From Primulina eburnea (Eukaryota; Streptophyta; Magnoliopsida; Lamiales; Gesneriaceae), in contig NC_133101.1 of the NCBI RefSeq assembly GCF_022965805.1, forward strand, positions 13,239,054 through 13,303,053: a stretch of 64,000 nucleotides of DNA, read 5' to 3'. A program made the translations under genes and the position numbers. Each line of letters starts with the position of its first letter. Position 1 is the first letter of the stretch. The notes beneath the pieces are model-generated. The model saw only the letters and a program-made list of their open reading frames with translations, did not search any database and was not told the origin of the DNA. Shown here piece after piece: positions 10,651 to 22,484 of this stretch.

Positions 10651-12927
10651 GAAATTTCATCCTCGAAATTCACTTATCTTTGATAAACAAAAAGTTTAGA
10701 CTCTTAATTCTAGAATCCTAATAATCTACGCTTACGATGCGCTACTCTTATAAGATACATATTAAGCCGTCCTTACGTCTCCTCAATCCTAAATAAATTT
10801 GTCTATCAAAGTCCTCGTTTGTAAATCGCAACTTAAAACAACTTATGTTGACTTAATTCTATTCAACTATAGCCCCGAATTTTGACTTATCCCGCAGTTT
10901 CTCATACTAGAGATGGATGTCTAAACTTATCGCACCTTACTTTTCTTATACTATACTCGTAATATTCATCGACTTATTATATTAGCATTTATGCAGTTCG
11001 ACTTAAGAAACCTTTGTACCAAAATTTACTGATCGACTACTATTCTCAGTAGAACACTTAAAGGTTACACCTTATTTCAACCTCATAGTAGTATTAGCCT
11101 AAAATCCTTGAATCGAATCTTTATCTTACGGCACTAAACTTACGTAACTCAATATTTACAAGTGCATCCCGAATGTGAAATTGTTGTAAATCTTAAACCT
11201 CAAATAACGTTAATCCATAAAACTCAATTATACAACTTCGACCTTCTACCTTAATAATAACACTTCTAGCATCAATTACCTGCTCAAACTATCATTTTCC
11301 CAATTACAATCTAGTTGAGGCCTAGGACTCTAAACTTCCTCATTGGAACAAGTGTCGCATTCTTATGTATCCTTAATGCTTACTTAATTCTAGCATATAA
11401 ACTTAATAAGTTAGCCCATGGTAGCATTAGACTAACTTTAATAAATCAATTTTACTTATAACTCATAGAATTCTAGAATCTCCATATCAAGATTTTTGAT
11501 TTCTTACTCGATAAAAATCTTAATATTCATTTATTTATAACTTATATTGAACACAACTAATTTACTTTTGTTTGTATTTCACCCAAGTTTTTCGTACGAC
11601 CGAATATCCCATAAACTCGAAATTCAAACTTACCTAATCCAAATAGCTTTGAATAAAATAATTCCAATGACTTCCAAAAATTTTCAAGACAAGGTGTCCA
11701 CCTCACGTCTTACGTGCGTCTACCAATTAAACTAACCATCATCGTACCCAACTTTCCTAAAAAAATTTAAATTCTCACCAGGTATAATCTTAACTGTTAA
11801 GATCATGACTAAAACTTGTGACACATCAAACTTATGTTCCCAAAAATTTACTAACTCAATGTTTATCCTTATAACTTAACTAATCGATCAAATTTACCTT
11901 AAATCGTCATCACTTTAAATTCTTAATTTGTCACAACATTATTTCACTAACTCTTAAATTTTCACGCTTAAGATTGATTCATCCTAACATGTCCTTGGTT
12001 ACCATTCATTATAACATTATAACCCAAATATTTTAATATTATATATTTCTTCGAGCCTAAATAACCGAAAATTCCTACCATTTAAACTGTTCAATTCTCA
12101 CTTACTACTAAATAAGTTCTCAAATTTCTTAAAATAGTAAAATTAATTCTTACTTTCCTCGAATGTCGTCCAATTTTTTCCCTAAATCTCGAAAATTCCA
12201 CAATTACCCATGAGTCCTCAGTATTCTCAATTTCATTTTATAGATTTTTCGTATCATAAGATTCGATAATCTTAAGTTTATTAAACCCAAAATTAATTCC
12301 CATAACACGTCGTACATTTCTATAAATACTTAAAATCCCAAATGTTCCTCAAAAATTCGCATTAAATCCTTAAAATTTTGAAACTTGTAATCTGGCCCTT
12401 ACAGTTCTCCAAATTTACATTTTGGCCCTACAACTCTTCGAAATTTGCATCATTGTCCCCATAAATTTGTCCATCTTTACCTCATTAAACTTTTAAATTC
12501 TCGAACTCAAAATTAAATCCCAAAATTTGGTAAATTCGAAAATAATCCCTTAGGATTTTTGTTTTTGAACTTAGGTCCACAAATAATTGGTTATTACAAT
12601 TAGGTCCTTAAAATTCTCAATTCCTGCAATTCAATTCTTAAATCCAACTACGTAGAGCATGCATCCTAAATAAATTCTATGTTTTATACTTCCAAATCTC
12701 GTCGTAGTCTTCGAATCATTAATCCTTACATGGAATCCTCGAAAATTTAATTCGACTAGCAACAACGAACCATCATTAATTTTTTTACAAATTCTACAAG
12801 TCCCGAAAACATTCATAATTTTTTAGGTTTAACTTGTGGCCCATAAGTAGAATATCAGTACTACTAACCCAAAAAATAATATAGTCAAATAATTTACGAC
12901 CTCTCCTAATGCCCAATAGCAAAATTT
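10651..12927 (-). other. non-coding interior of the LARD-type element
   Basis: This AT-rich stretch was read in all frames and shows no protease, RT, RNase H or integrase motif and no reading frame longer than about 60 codons. Loose repeats of phrases such as AATTTGCATCATTG and GGCCCTTACA appear at 12370-12480. It may be ancient decayed pol or unrelated filler; I cannot tell which. Confidence 0.6.
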
Positions 12928-13035
12928 TTATTTATGTCTGGTGGGAGGTGCATTTCCCTCCTGTCTCTGATGCTCACCGTCTTCATGATGGCGCTCATCA
13001 TCCCTCGCGCGCTCAACAAGGCGTCTAGGAGGCAT
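12928..13035 (-). pseudogene. gag N-terminal remnant
   Basis: A 35-codon frame starting MPPRRLVERARDDERHH and ending at TAA (12928) stands about 230 bp inside the primer binding site. This is where chromovirus gag starts, and the MPPRR opening is common in that group. It stops before any capsid homology. The stretch is distinctly GC-richer than the AT-rich interior around it. I read it as the only coding trace of the autonomous ancestor. Confidence 0.55.
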
Positions 13036-13266
13036 ACTGTTCCAAACATGTAACCCATACGTAACCAACATGCATAATTCCCTAATTTCTTTAAATTTAA
13101 GTAAATACTGAATAATAAAATCTGAACGTAAAATATTTCAGGAAATCATGATGTTCAATAATTCATGCTTTAAATAAAATGCGTAAATATAAAACTTAGA
13201 GACCGAAGACGTGACTTCATGAGCTTCTCGTGGTCAGTAGTAGTACAACCCTTTACAAGAACCACC

Positions 13267-13278
13267 GCTCTGATACCA
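13267..13278 (-). other. primer binding site, initiator tRNA-Met
   Basis: On the minus strand TGGTATCAGAGC follows the 5' LTR end by two bases. This 12-mer is complementary to the 3' end of plant initiator tRNA-Met, the standard primer for this element group. Confidence 0.95.
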
Positions 13279-13280
13279 AA

Positions 13281-16200
13281 TGTAAAGGCCTGAAAATCCT
13301 TACTTTGAAAATTTACGGGAAATTTAAAATTTTTCTTTGAAAATAAATGGAGCGCCTCATTCATACCAATAACTGAAAAAAATGTTTACGTTCAAAAATA
13401 GCAGCGGAAGAAATTAATACTTGCCAAAATAACCAGTTAAAGTATTCAATGACTAATAAAATATTTGAGCATTAAAAATAAAATGGCAAGTGCTGAAACT
13501 GAGGTCCTCGGGTGCCACTACTGCCGACCCAAGCTGGCTCACTGGTCCCCGCCCTCGGTCCTGACACCATCAGTACCTACAACAAATCAAGTCTAGTGAG
13601 TCTAAAGACTCACCATGCATATATCGTAAATAACGAGTAAATAATATAGTAAAATTTGCATGGGAGTAAAATTATCATGTCATGAGGCATAATCGTGAAA
13701 ATAATTTATCATGAGCAATTATAATACGTGCATAGCTGAACTGAAAAACTCATGGTAAAAATGTTTGCTCCTTGGAGCCCTGTACTGAAATAACTTGTAA
13801 TAAATTTTCTGGTGAGATTATGGTCTATGCAAGTGGTCCCTGAACTGAACTGAACTGAGATGACCGATACTGGGGACCGGACCGATACTGGGGATCGGAT
13901 TTACGTCTGATCAGACTACTGCCACAGTATTGGGTGAAACAACTGAACTAACCGGTAACTGGTGACCGGACCGATACTGGGGACCGGATTTAATACTGAT
14001 AGTAAAGTGACCACAAGCAATATCGCATAAATCTCAAAATGAATATTTTTGCACGTAATATAATTAGATAACATCATTAAATATTAACAATTTTCGATCT
14101 TCTTGCATTAAAATCATGTACTTGCGATAATTAAAAATATCTATATGACTTGATTGAAGAGTGAAAGAAGATATAAACATGCCTTGGTTTGTTTTGACAG
14201 AAAACAAACGAAATGACGACGCGGCGCGGCGGAGACGGAGTGCTCTTCACTTTCTCACTTAATTCCTTTAAATTAAGCATTCACCATAATTATTATAATA
14301 GCGTAAAAATCATAAACGTGATGCATGAACATTAAAAAAAATCATGATTCGTGCTCAGGGCGCTGCTAGGACCAAAATCTCATTCCGGGTGCAAAATGAC
14401 CATTTTGCCCCTAGAAACCCAAAAAATATCATTTTAACCCTGAACCTCTAAAATTGACCCGAAGCTTACCAACCTCTTTAAAATGTCCCAAAACATATTT
14501 AAAAGCATTCCTAGACGTAAACTCGCGCCGAAATCACAGCTTATCTAATTCGTGTTAAAACTTCAATCGGGGTCCCGGTTTTAACTCGAATCAAATCAGA
14601 ACTAAACCTAAATCTCCCAAACTTTTTATCATATTTTAAAAACACTATAATGGTCCTAAAATCTTATCCTCAAGCCCTTTAACTTACGGCTAATAGTCCA
14701 GCAAGGCATACAATTCTCGGCCACCCATAATTGATTTCATATTACAACACATGGCCCCCAATCCTTAACCATTCGGTCCCCTCCTAAACCCCCACCTGTC
14801 CAGCCTTTAAGTCACACCTTAGGACCTTAATGACCCCTCTAAATCAAGGATAAACGATACATACAGCTGCAGCACACTCACGTGCAGACACCAACCGAAA
14901 CTTGCATCTTTCACGCTAAACTCCAAGGCCGAGTCTCTCCCTCGTCTAAGTGCCTATGGCTCGAACCTAGTATCACACCAGATATTACAGAGACTAAAAC
15001 ACGGCTGGGTTCGAGCCCATGCACAGCCACAGCCTCTGCCCGACGGGAACTACAACTAACCCAAGCCCCAAACTCTCGATCTTACCACTCCCAGCAACCC
15101 TGATCGGTATGGCTCCCAAAAACACAACGTGATACCAATATCAGACTCTTAGCAACCCATCACAGCAGCCCCTTGCACAGATTATAAAAACAGTGAGTAG
15201 CAAAGCATGAAAACGCACGAATACGTGTAAAAACCGAAACCATTCATTCTCATATTTGGATCGAAAGATTTCATGCAAGAACAAGTTCATCAGAATATAT
15301 GACATGTGTGATGCGTAAAAAGATTGATACAATGCGTGCCTTATAATGTAAAATGCGAGAAGAATGAAGAGAGGAGCGCCGGAGATTGTTTTCCTTGAAG
15401 AAGATGCCATGGCCGAGATCTTCTTGAGGCTGCTAGTGAGAAAACCGAGAGGAGAGGGAGCTGAGGGGTGGGTGTCGGCTGGTGGGGTGGGGAATGATAG
15501 GTTTAGGGTTAATCCAGTAGTATTTAAATAGTTAACAATTAGCTAATGGGCCCTAAGTTACTAATTAAAAGAAAAAATTGATTTTAAGCCCAACAAGCTT
15601 AAAAGTAGGCCCATTAAATCTAAACGCACTCCCGAAAAATATTTCGTATTGGAAAGATTTTAAAAATATTAGTCGAACCCTTAAAAAGTCCTCCGATTCG
15701 ATAAAATTTGCGTACCGTATACAAATAAAATCTTACGGATAAAAATACCCAAAAATTCCCATTTTTGAAAAATACACTTAAAACGTTTTCGCTTAATTTA
15801 TAAAAATAAATCGTGTAATAAAATAATTTTCCTGAAAATTCCCCGGTCTCCGATCCTCGTTCGAACGTGAAATGCACCTAGAAATCCTAATGCGTGAACT
15901 TTTTAAATTTAATGAATTAAATTCTACCATGCATGAATTATGCATAAAATGCATAAAAATAATTAAACATAAATTAATGAAATAACCATGCATTTAATGC
16001 TTCAAAAGAATTTAATAAAATACTGAAGAAATTTAATAACTTGCATGCATGCCAACTTTTTAAATTATATTTACTAACATGCTAAATTACCACTTCTTAA
16101 ATAAAATAAGTATTTATTAACTTATCTCAATAGTCCATCTCCAGTCCGGCCTCACTTATTTTACTGAAAAGATAACAATTAAACTACTGCGTAAAATAAA

Positions 16201-16306
16201 TAAATTTAAAGAAAAGAATTTAAATACTCATACAATAAAAATCGTTTTAATTTGAAATACTAGAATTATGCATGGCTTATACGTAGTCTAATTTACGGGT
16301 TCTACA
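13281..16306 (-). repeat. 5' LTR of the non-autonomous element
   Basis: On the minus strand it starts TGTAGAACCCG at 16306 and ends GGCCTTTACA at 13281. A TATA-like TATTTAAATA lies at 15521-15530, followed by a pyrimidine-rich leader. The GC-rich segment near 14220 is shorter than in the partner LTR (GCGGCGCGGCGG against a longer run). Confidence 0.93.
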
Positions 16307-16311
16307 ATCAT
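16307..16311. repeat. target-site duplication ATCAT (right)
   Basis: It matches 7602-7606 and closes the insertion of the non-autonomous element. Confidence 0.93.
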
Positions 16312-16435
16312 GGTTTAAGATCTCGGAATTAGTTGGAGAATACTACTCACTAGTCGATGTACTAGTTTTTGATTTAGAAAATGAAAACATAGCTTTCTTC
16401 TTTCTTCCTTGAACTTTCATTATAAAACCAACATG

Positions 16436-16771
16436 TCACGCCCCGAGACCGAGGCGTATGGTATATGATTTCTTCTCGGTTTGGAATTTGACATTCTCAC
16501 CCCAACAATTTACCATTGCATGAGTCTTGGCTAAACAATCCATTCTCAGAATGATGTCAAAATCCACCATTGAGAGTTGAATCGAGTCGGCATTGAACGT
16601 ATGCATATTTTTACTGATTTTATAGTCTCGATGTAACTCGAAGGTTTTGATAGCCTTACTAGTAGGTGTTGCTATCCTAAAAGGTTTAACAAGCATTTTA
16701 GGTTTAACCCCTAATTTCTTAGTGAACCTCTTAGATATAAAAGAATGTGTGTCACCACAATCAAACAACAC
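16436..16771 (-). pseudogene. gypsy aspartic protease fragment of element B
   Basis: The 111-codon frame begins MLFDCGDTHSFISKRFT. The active-site region DxGATHSF of gypsy proteases is altered to DCGDTHSF, so the catalytic triad is not intact. FDIILRMDCLAKTHA matches the downstream flap/helix segment (normally FDVILGMDWL). The frame ends not in RT but in a sequence that looks like an LTR end (GGTCTCGGGGCGTGACA on the minus strand), so pol has been lost by deletion. A near-identical copy lies at 54795-55130. Confidence 0.75.
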
Positions 16772-17283
16772 ATAAGCAAGTAAATTTTTTTATTAGAATA
16801 GTAACTTCTAAAAAATCCTAGTGAAGGTCCCTCTAAGTTGCTAAATCTCTAGTTCGAGGTTACTCATGGTCTTAGATTGGGTCGCCATTTCTTGCTCAAA
16901 CTTTGTCAAAATTATGTTCGAAAATGGTTGCAACATGCTCGAGATTTTAGAGAATTTATGCTTAAATCGGTGTGATCTTCTTTGTGCAAAATGGGAGGGT
17001 TACTTATATGTGAGGAAGAAAAGTTTTTAGTCACGATTCTATCCCTTAAATGCATCATTGATGAGCATAAATAGACCAAAAAGTAAGCTTGTTACCAAAA
17101 ATAGAGGATGTCAAATCTGATGAGACACTGATTACGCCTATAAATTAGATTTTAGGTCGTTGATTGATGGTTAATATACTACCTCGAAAATAATTGTCAA
17201 GGATATGAATGCACTGGTCCTTTGGCAAAATTTGACATCTTATCACGTTTTGTATATTAGGATCTCAGTCAGATTATGATCAT
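16772..17283 (-). other. degenerate leader/gag region of element B
   Basis: Between the primer site and the protease fragment there is about 500 bp with no open gag frame. The phrase AGAAATGGCGACCCAATC (minus strand, near 16880) could be an old gag start. The same stretch recurs at 54280-54790 and partly at 59580-59960. Confidence 0.5.
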
Positions 17284-17303
17284 GCTGGCTCTAATATCAT
17301 TTA
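17284..17303 (-). other. degenerate tRNA-Met primer site of element B
   Basis: On the minus strand TGATATTAGAGCCA stands just after the LTR end. It differs from the tRNA-Met site TGGTATCAGAGCCA by two transitions and is present in all three element B copies. Confidence 0.7.
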
Positions 17304-17305
17304 AA

Positions 17306-18382
17306 TGTCATGTCCTGAGACCTAGGTGTACAGACACATTCGTTTTTTAACAATCACATAATTTTAAAATAACATGCTCGTAATACAATATATAACCAAA
17401 CCAGTTTATAAAATAATCAGTCATTGTCTTTACAACATGAAAGAAATCAAATAGTGCAGAAGAGTAAAACTTAAAACGTAAAATGACAATTGAAATATGA
17501 AAATAATCTTTCTTGGAAAGTGGCTTCTTCACCAGCTCCAGGCGTCTCATGATTTGTCCATCAACTTGTTTGTTGGTATTGTATAGGGAGAGAGGTAAGG
17601 GTGACTTAATTGGGAAACACCCAGCAAGTGGGGATTGTTCGGATATATATAACAAATACATATATTTTTTCTAAACGTAACATTTCTTAACGGAAGACAT
17701 ATTATATCATAATCATATCCTGAACATAAAGCATTGAAATTTCATCTAATTTCCACGATTTTACTAATATATGTCCCCTATGTTAATACTTAAGTGACGA
17801 GGCCATACAATGATTATAATCTCATCATATAGAGGTCATATAACAGTTATAATCCTACCATATAGCGGTCATATCTTATAATAGCTTTCCAAATTTTTAT
17901 TGAATTATATCAATGTTTGGAACATATAAAGCTTAGACAAGACATAAACGAATAAATCATGCTCAAATGAAATTGTTCAAAAATGGAACATAGAATATTA
18001 TACGTGTATAGAATATCATACGTGTATATACTTTTTTAATACATAAGCTCGATTACTTTGTTCTTTCTTGATTCCAAACGTGAATATGAGTTGCTAGATT
18101 GTTGTTCAAATATAGTATTTGGTTGCTACTAGAAATTTTACTCGAAAATGGACAGAATAATGCCATGAAATCTGCTGCTGAAAGCCTCGAATTTGGCAGT
18201 TTTTCTTCTTGAATTTTTGTGAGGTTTTCGTTGTTCTTTTATCTTGGTCTGATCTCTTACTTATAGTTTGGATCTTACTTATAGTTGGGAAGAGAGAAGT
18301 TGAGCGGATGCCTTTGTGAACGTTTTAAGGCTTTTAAGCAGCTTATTTAATGCTATAATGTAGCCATCAATTGGGTGTTACA
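17306..18382 (-). repeat. LTR of element B, complete copy
   Basis: Read on the minus strand it begins TGTAACACCCAATTGATGG at 18382 and ends TCTCAGGACATGACA at 17306, about 1.08 kb with TG...CA ends and a primer site directly after. A 104-codon frame inside it (17347-17661) is also present in the copy at 59205-59519, but that only reflects LTR homology. Confidence 0.75.
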
Positions 18383-18614
18383 ATATGAATACGGACATGG
18401 CTTAATTTTTGAGATTTGTCATTATAGGTTGTCATCAAGTCATTGAATGGGTTCAAACTTATTGGATGTGCCCAAAATTTCGAGTTCTTGGGCTGTAGTA
18501 TTTATAAATTTTTGTGGCCTTCACACAACCTATTAATGAATATATAATTCAGTCTTCGGAAAATTAATCGACAAAATATACCATCCGAGCAGATCCTATA
18601 TACGGTTTCTAGCT
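18383..18614. other. unassigned spacer
   Basis: AT-rich DNA between the element B LTR and a copia LTR fragment. I see no gene or repeat structure; its right part may be diverged copia LTR. Confidence 0.4.
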
Positions 18615-18955
18615 TATACATATCATCAACCACAATGCATCTGCTCCTATGTATGTCGATACCATACTGAACCTCACCATCTGATGACCCTCGTGGAGTC
18701 GATAAATGAGTCAAAGTCTAGCACTAGTACGTAGATCATCTATGTTGTCTCGGATCAAAATACTAATGATATAAAACCTTAACTGCAGACTAATCTACTC
18801 GATTAATAATAACCAATTGGAAAGTCGGATGGAAGGTTGTCCAGTGACTCATCATATGATCACACATCTGTATGATTGAATATCTCTATGCACATACCAA
18901 CGAAACGTGACCTATAACATCACATATATGTCTCGAAATAGAGTGACCAATGCAT
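18615..18955 (-). repeat. diverged copia LTR fragment (same family as 22485-24620)
   Basis: Landmarks shared with 24020-24310 are CAATGCATCxxCTCCTATGT, CACCxxxTGATGACCC, GTCGxTAAAxxAGTCAAAGT and AGTGACTCATCATATGATCA-like text. The level of change shows it is older than the complete copia element. The continuation appears at 20697. Confidence 0.75.
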
Positions 18956-20696
18956 ACCTTATTTTTTAATCAAAATTGGATAATCGTTTTTTTTTCCGAC
19001 GAAATTAAGGTGTAAGACTTGTCATACAAAAGTACAAAATAAATGTTTTTTTTTTTACTTTTACCCCATCATATATTGATATGAAGATTTCATTCTGTGG
19101 ATTCATGAATGATTTTAACTTTTGTCAAATTTTTGTCTACCTTTTCCTGAACTAATAATGTTGCAAATCATTAATGAATCAAGTCTTAAAAATATTTTTT
19201 TAGAAAAAAATCATAAAGAAACTAAATATTTGGAAAAAATATATATTATCAGTATATAGTATACATATGATTTATGAGCTAAATTATTTATATAATATAT
19301 TAAATAAATACCATGTGTATGTCGGCTAGTTTAAGTGTAAAGATAAAGTTAAATCATTGGGATACTTTTGCACGCGTGTGGAGATTTTGTGTGCTTACAC
19401 GAATGAATCAGTTGGAATATGTGAAAAAGTCATTTAAAGATGAAAAACTTGATTCTTTGATAGATTCGGATAAACATTAAATTATACAGTCACAAACACA
19501 AAACGTGGCAGTGGAGGTGTCACAAGGGGTTTTGTGAAAAAGTTGATTCCTTTTGATAGATTCGTAAAAACATTAAAGTATATAGTGACAAATCACAACA
19601 CGTGGCAGTAGAGGTGTCACAAGGGGTTTTGTGTTACAAAGTGTGTAGTAGGTGGAGGGATCACAATGGGGTGGAGTTGGGTTTGTTATCTCCATCCTAG
19701 TCTTCGAATTACATCCCTACCCCTATACCTGTCACGATCTTCGTTTTTTCGGGTTCGGGTTCGGTTCCCATTTCAAAAATATTAATGGGGCAACACGGCG
19801 TGGGTACAGGGATTCCCCGCCCCGATCCTTGTTTCGAGTTTTCCCCGTGGGTCTCCAAATCCGTGGAAAAATTGTCATCTCTAAGTAGGTGTTGGTGTTT
19901 AAATTTATGGAAAATAACTTTTTTAATCAGCCAATATTGTTTATTTTGAATTTTAGTTTATTAACATGTTAAATTTTTGTAATTGTACACTAACTATCAG
20001 TGTTCGGTTATTTTGGTTAAATTGCTGATGCAACGCTGAATATATTAACTTTTTCGACATCATAGCAGCATTCTTTTTATGTTAGTAAATTTTTTGTTCA
20101 ACTTAACAATTTTCAATGTAAGATCAATATTTTTTGTTTCAATGTCACAATTTTCAATATAAAATCAATACTATAAAGATAATTTTCTTAACTAAACACA
20201 TAAACTAAGCTTTACAATAATGACATTCTATTACAATTAACTATAAAAAATTGATTTTTTAGCATTTTTATTTGCAAAGTGATCATCCAATATTTCATAA
20301 ATAGATTTTTATTAGAACTCATTGATGTTGCGGAATATCACAAACCGGAACCTTCTTGTGCATTCCAAAAACTTCTAAATAGGTGCTCTGTAGAGGTTCA
20401 AGCACTTCTAAAACATTCTCCATATTTCATCAATTAAGAGTTTTCTGTGAAATTTTTTTGCATAGAATAATCATTTATAATAGTATAGAATGGAATTAAC
20501 TAGAATAGTGTAGATCTTAGAACCTCCTAGAGAGTTGATATGTATCGCTTTCATTGTAGAAAGCTACTAGTATAAATAAGATTAATATAAATAGGGTGAA
20601 GCTCTTATTGTAAACTACCAAGTTTTCAAGCAATATAGCATTTTCTTTCAAAGTTTTCTAGAAGCATTTTTACTTAAGTCACTTGCACACAAGCAC
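18956..20696. other. unassigned AT-rich DNA interrupting a copia LTR
   Basis: No coding region is visible. It holds a tandem duplication (19441-19633) and a stretch at 19735-19870 with GGGTTCGGGTTCGG and GGATTCCCCGCCCCGATCC, phrases common in plant hAT-like MITEs, but no clear terminal repeats. The first and last parts may be solo insertion remains; both ends are copia LTR. Confidence 0.5.
19441..19633. repeat. two-copy tandem duplication, about 95 bp
   Basis: The phrase series TTGATTC...GATAGATTCG...AACATTAAA...ACGTGGCAGT...GGAGGTGTCACAAGGGGTTTTGTG occurs at about 19441-19537 and again at 19538-19633 with small changes. Confidence 0.85.
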
Positions 20697-20853
20697 CAAA
20701 GGACTTTATCTATGCACCTTACATGGGTAAACAGATAAAGTAAATGTCATAATTGTACAAAACCGTAAAATATTATTAAAATAAAGATCGTTTTATATTA
20801 GAGCCAATATAAACCCAAGCCACAAGTTGGCTCGTTGGACACCTACTCTAACA
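20697..20853 (-). repeat. copia LTR terminal fragment
   Basis: GACTTTATCTATGCACC...ATGGGTAAACAGATAAAG and the end GGACACCTACTCTAACA match 24470-24620. TGTTAGAGTAGG on the minus strand is the LTR start. It stands about 260 bp downstream of the end of the TFIIIC-like gene. Confidence 0.85.
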
Positions 20854-21115
20854 AATACAAAATACTAGGAAATTCAAATATCCAACCATATTTTTCCTAC
20901 CATTAATAGAATAAACATCCTTCCATGGTAGTTATTATGTATAGGACATATCAGTGGATTTTCACATAAGCACCGCAGAAGTAAAAAATTGGAAACACAG
21001 ACCTGCTGACGGAGATAGAGGCCTGTCATAAATCATAGATTGTAAGGGGTTGCTGACTGATGATTTCAGTAGAGAGGGCGGACTTTTCATTGAAATTTTT
21101 TAAAGAGGAATTTCA
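20854..21115 (-). other. 3' flank/UTR of the TFIIIC-like gene
   Basis: No frame or repeat is seen. By position it would hold the 3' UTR and poly(A) site of the gene on the minus strand. Confidence 0.4.
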
Positions 21116-21487
21116 TTATACTGGAGATGGGGAGAGTGAATATTCAGGCTGTAATCTTTGTAGAAGTATCCCACATAAGGGACAACATGGTGAGAAAGAT
21201 TTCTTGAAGGCTGAAGATTCGAAAAAAGATTTAAAGTTGTAAGGGTATAAGGCATCGTGAAAAAAATTAGAGGTGCCAACTTTGAAGCTCGTCTTTGACA
21301 ACACATGCAAAACCAGGAATATTTAGCAGGGCAAAGTTGCATAGATACAGAACACCGGTGTAGCTTATGGGTTTGATCAACTCCATTGCCATTCTTCACT
21401 CCCAAACAAATGGCGTATTCTATTGATTCAAATGGCACAATTGCTGAACAAAAACTGCAATGTTCTTCATATTCAAAACTCTCTCTC
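21116..21487 (-). pseudogene. TFIIIC-like last exon with zinc finger
   Basis: Acceptor TTAACAG; reading RESFEYEEHCSFCSAIVPF, then the Cys/His cluster HKLHRCSVSMQLCP and WFCMCCQRRASKLAP. After a T7 tract (A7 on the plus strand, 21258-21264) the frame shifts; the family-like tail CCPLCGILLQRLQPEYSLS is in the shifted frame and ends at TAG/TGA at 21116. Homopolymer errors in the assembly could mimic this lesion. Confidence 0.78.
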
Positions 21488-21618
21488 CTGTTAATAAAGA
21501 AAGAATGGAACCAGCCTTCAGCTAATAGATTGATACAGTATCTTAAGATTCTATTCTATGTATTAGTGCATGAATGAACCAAAAGAAGTTCAACAAAGAT
21601 AAGAACATCATGAATTAC

Positions 21619-22318
21619 CTCTTCTTAATTTTACCAACTTTGACAGCAAGAAATTTTAAATCATCCTCGACAATTTTCTCATGAAGTGAGATATAGTGCT
21701 CCAGTTGTGGCCATTCATCAGGACGCCAACAGCCAACATCGCAAAAATTTGTTGGCACATCTGACAGAAGATCTAAAATGGCAGAAAAATATAAACCAAC
21801 AAGTCTTCTCCGTAGTTCATTTTCACAGCACAACTGCAACTCCTTCCATACATTTGTTTGTTCCTCTGTGGCACTACTGAATCTTTCCAAGTCTTGGTGT
21901 TTTCTACTCTCGCTCACCTCATCATTTTTAAGCACAACATGTCTGATGATTACATTGATGAGGTGCAACTTACGGGTTGAAAGAGTGGGCAAAATTTTAA
22001 ATTCCGTAGACAAGAACATAGTACAAATGCCAAAATTGGATCCAATAAGATGTCAATCATTTCTGCAGAATATGCTCTACATAGTTTGGTATCGACAGTT
22101 TGAAAGACACGAGGGCTGCCACAATATCCCAAATGTTCAGAAGCCCACTGAAACTCCCATACAGACTCAGAGACCATAATATGTTTTTTTCCCACCAAAT
22201 TAATTCTACCTCAGGGAAACCAGGAAATGATCCGAAATCAATATCAAAACATATATTGGAGGAAGTGTTCAATTGCTGCCCTCCAATCCAAAGGAACTCG
22301 ATAGCAGCTTTCTGAGTT
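21619..22318 (-). pseudogene. TFIIIC-like 700-bp exon with internal stop
   Basis: Acceptor TTTTACAG at 22326-22319. The frame reads TQKAAIEFLWIGGQQLNTS and onward to HILQK, meets TGA at 22057-22059, and after a frame change continues FLSTEFKILPTLSTRKLHL to VGKIKK. The donor is AG|GTAATTC at 21618. The two lesions lie within about 30 bp of each other. Confidence 0.75.
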
Positions 22319-22479
22319 CTGTAAAATTACAATAACATTTATTGGTCAATCAAACATAGGTAACTGTTTGAACGGTTAGTTCTTATTTCTTCCATTCATC
22401 TTTTGACTAAATCATCAAAATTTTCTTTTAAAGAAATGTGGGTGCTTGTTTGTCGCAAGCATCTATCCACATGGCAGTT

Positions 22480-22484
22480 GCTAT
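22480..22484. repeat. target-site duplication GCTAT (left)
   Basis: GCTAT precedes the copia LTR at 22485 and recurs at 31821-31825 after the other LTR. Confidence 0.92.

Larger units (their letters stand above)
7607..16306 (-). mobile_element. non-autonomous gypsy-like LTR element (LARD type), complete
   Basis: An 8.7-kb element on the minus strand with two LTRs of equal length (3026 bp each), a tRNA-Met primer site, a polypurine tract and a perfect 5-bp target duplication. The 2.65-kb interior encodes no recognisable protease, RT or integrase; only a short gag-like start survives. LTR size, primer site and LTR landmarks tie it to the same chromovirus group as the autonomous element on the left. 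It must have been moved by proteins supplied in trans, which is inference from the missing pol genes. Confidence 0.92.

Noticed and set aside
17347..17661. 104-codon frame (also at 59205-59519) as a conserved gene
   Set aside because: Both copies lie wholly inside the element B LTR; the shared frame only reflects LTR duplication and shows no domain.
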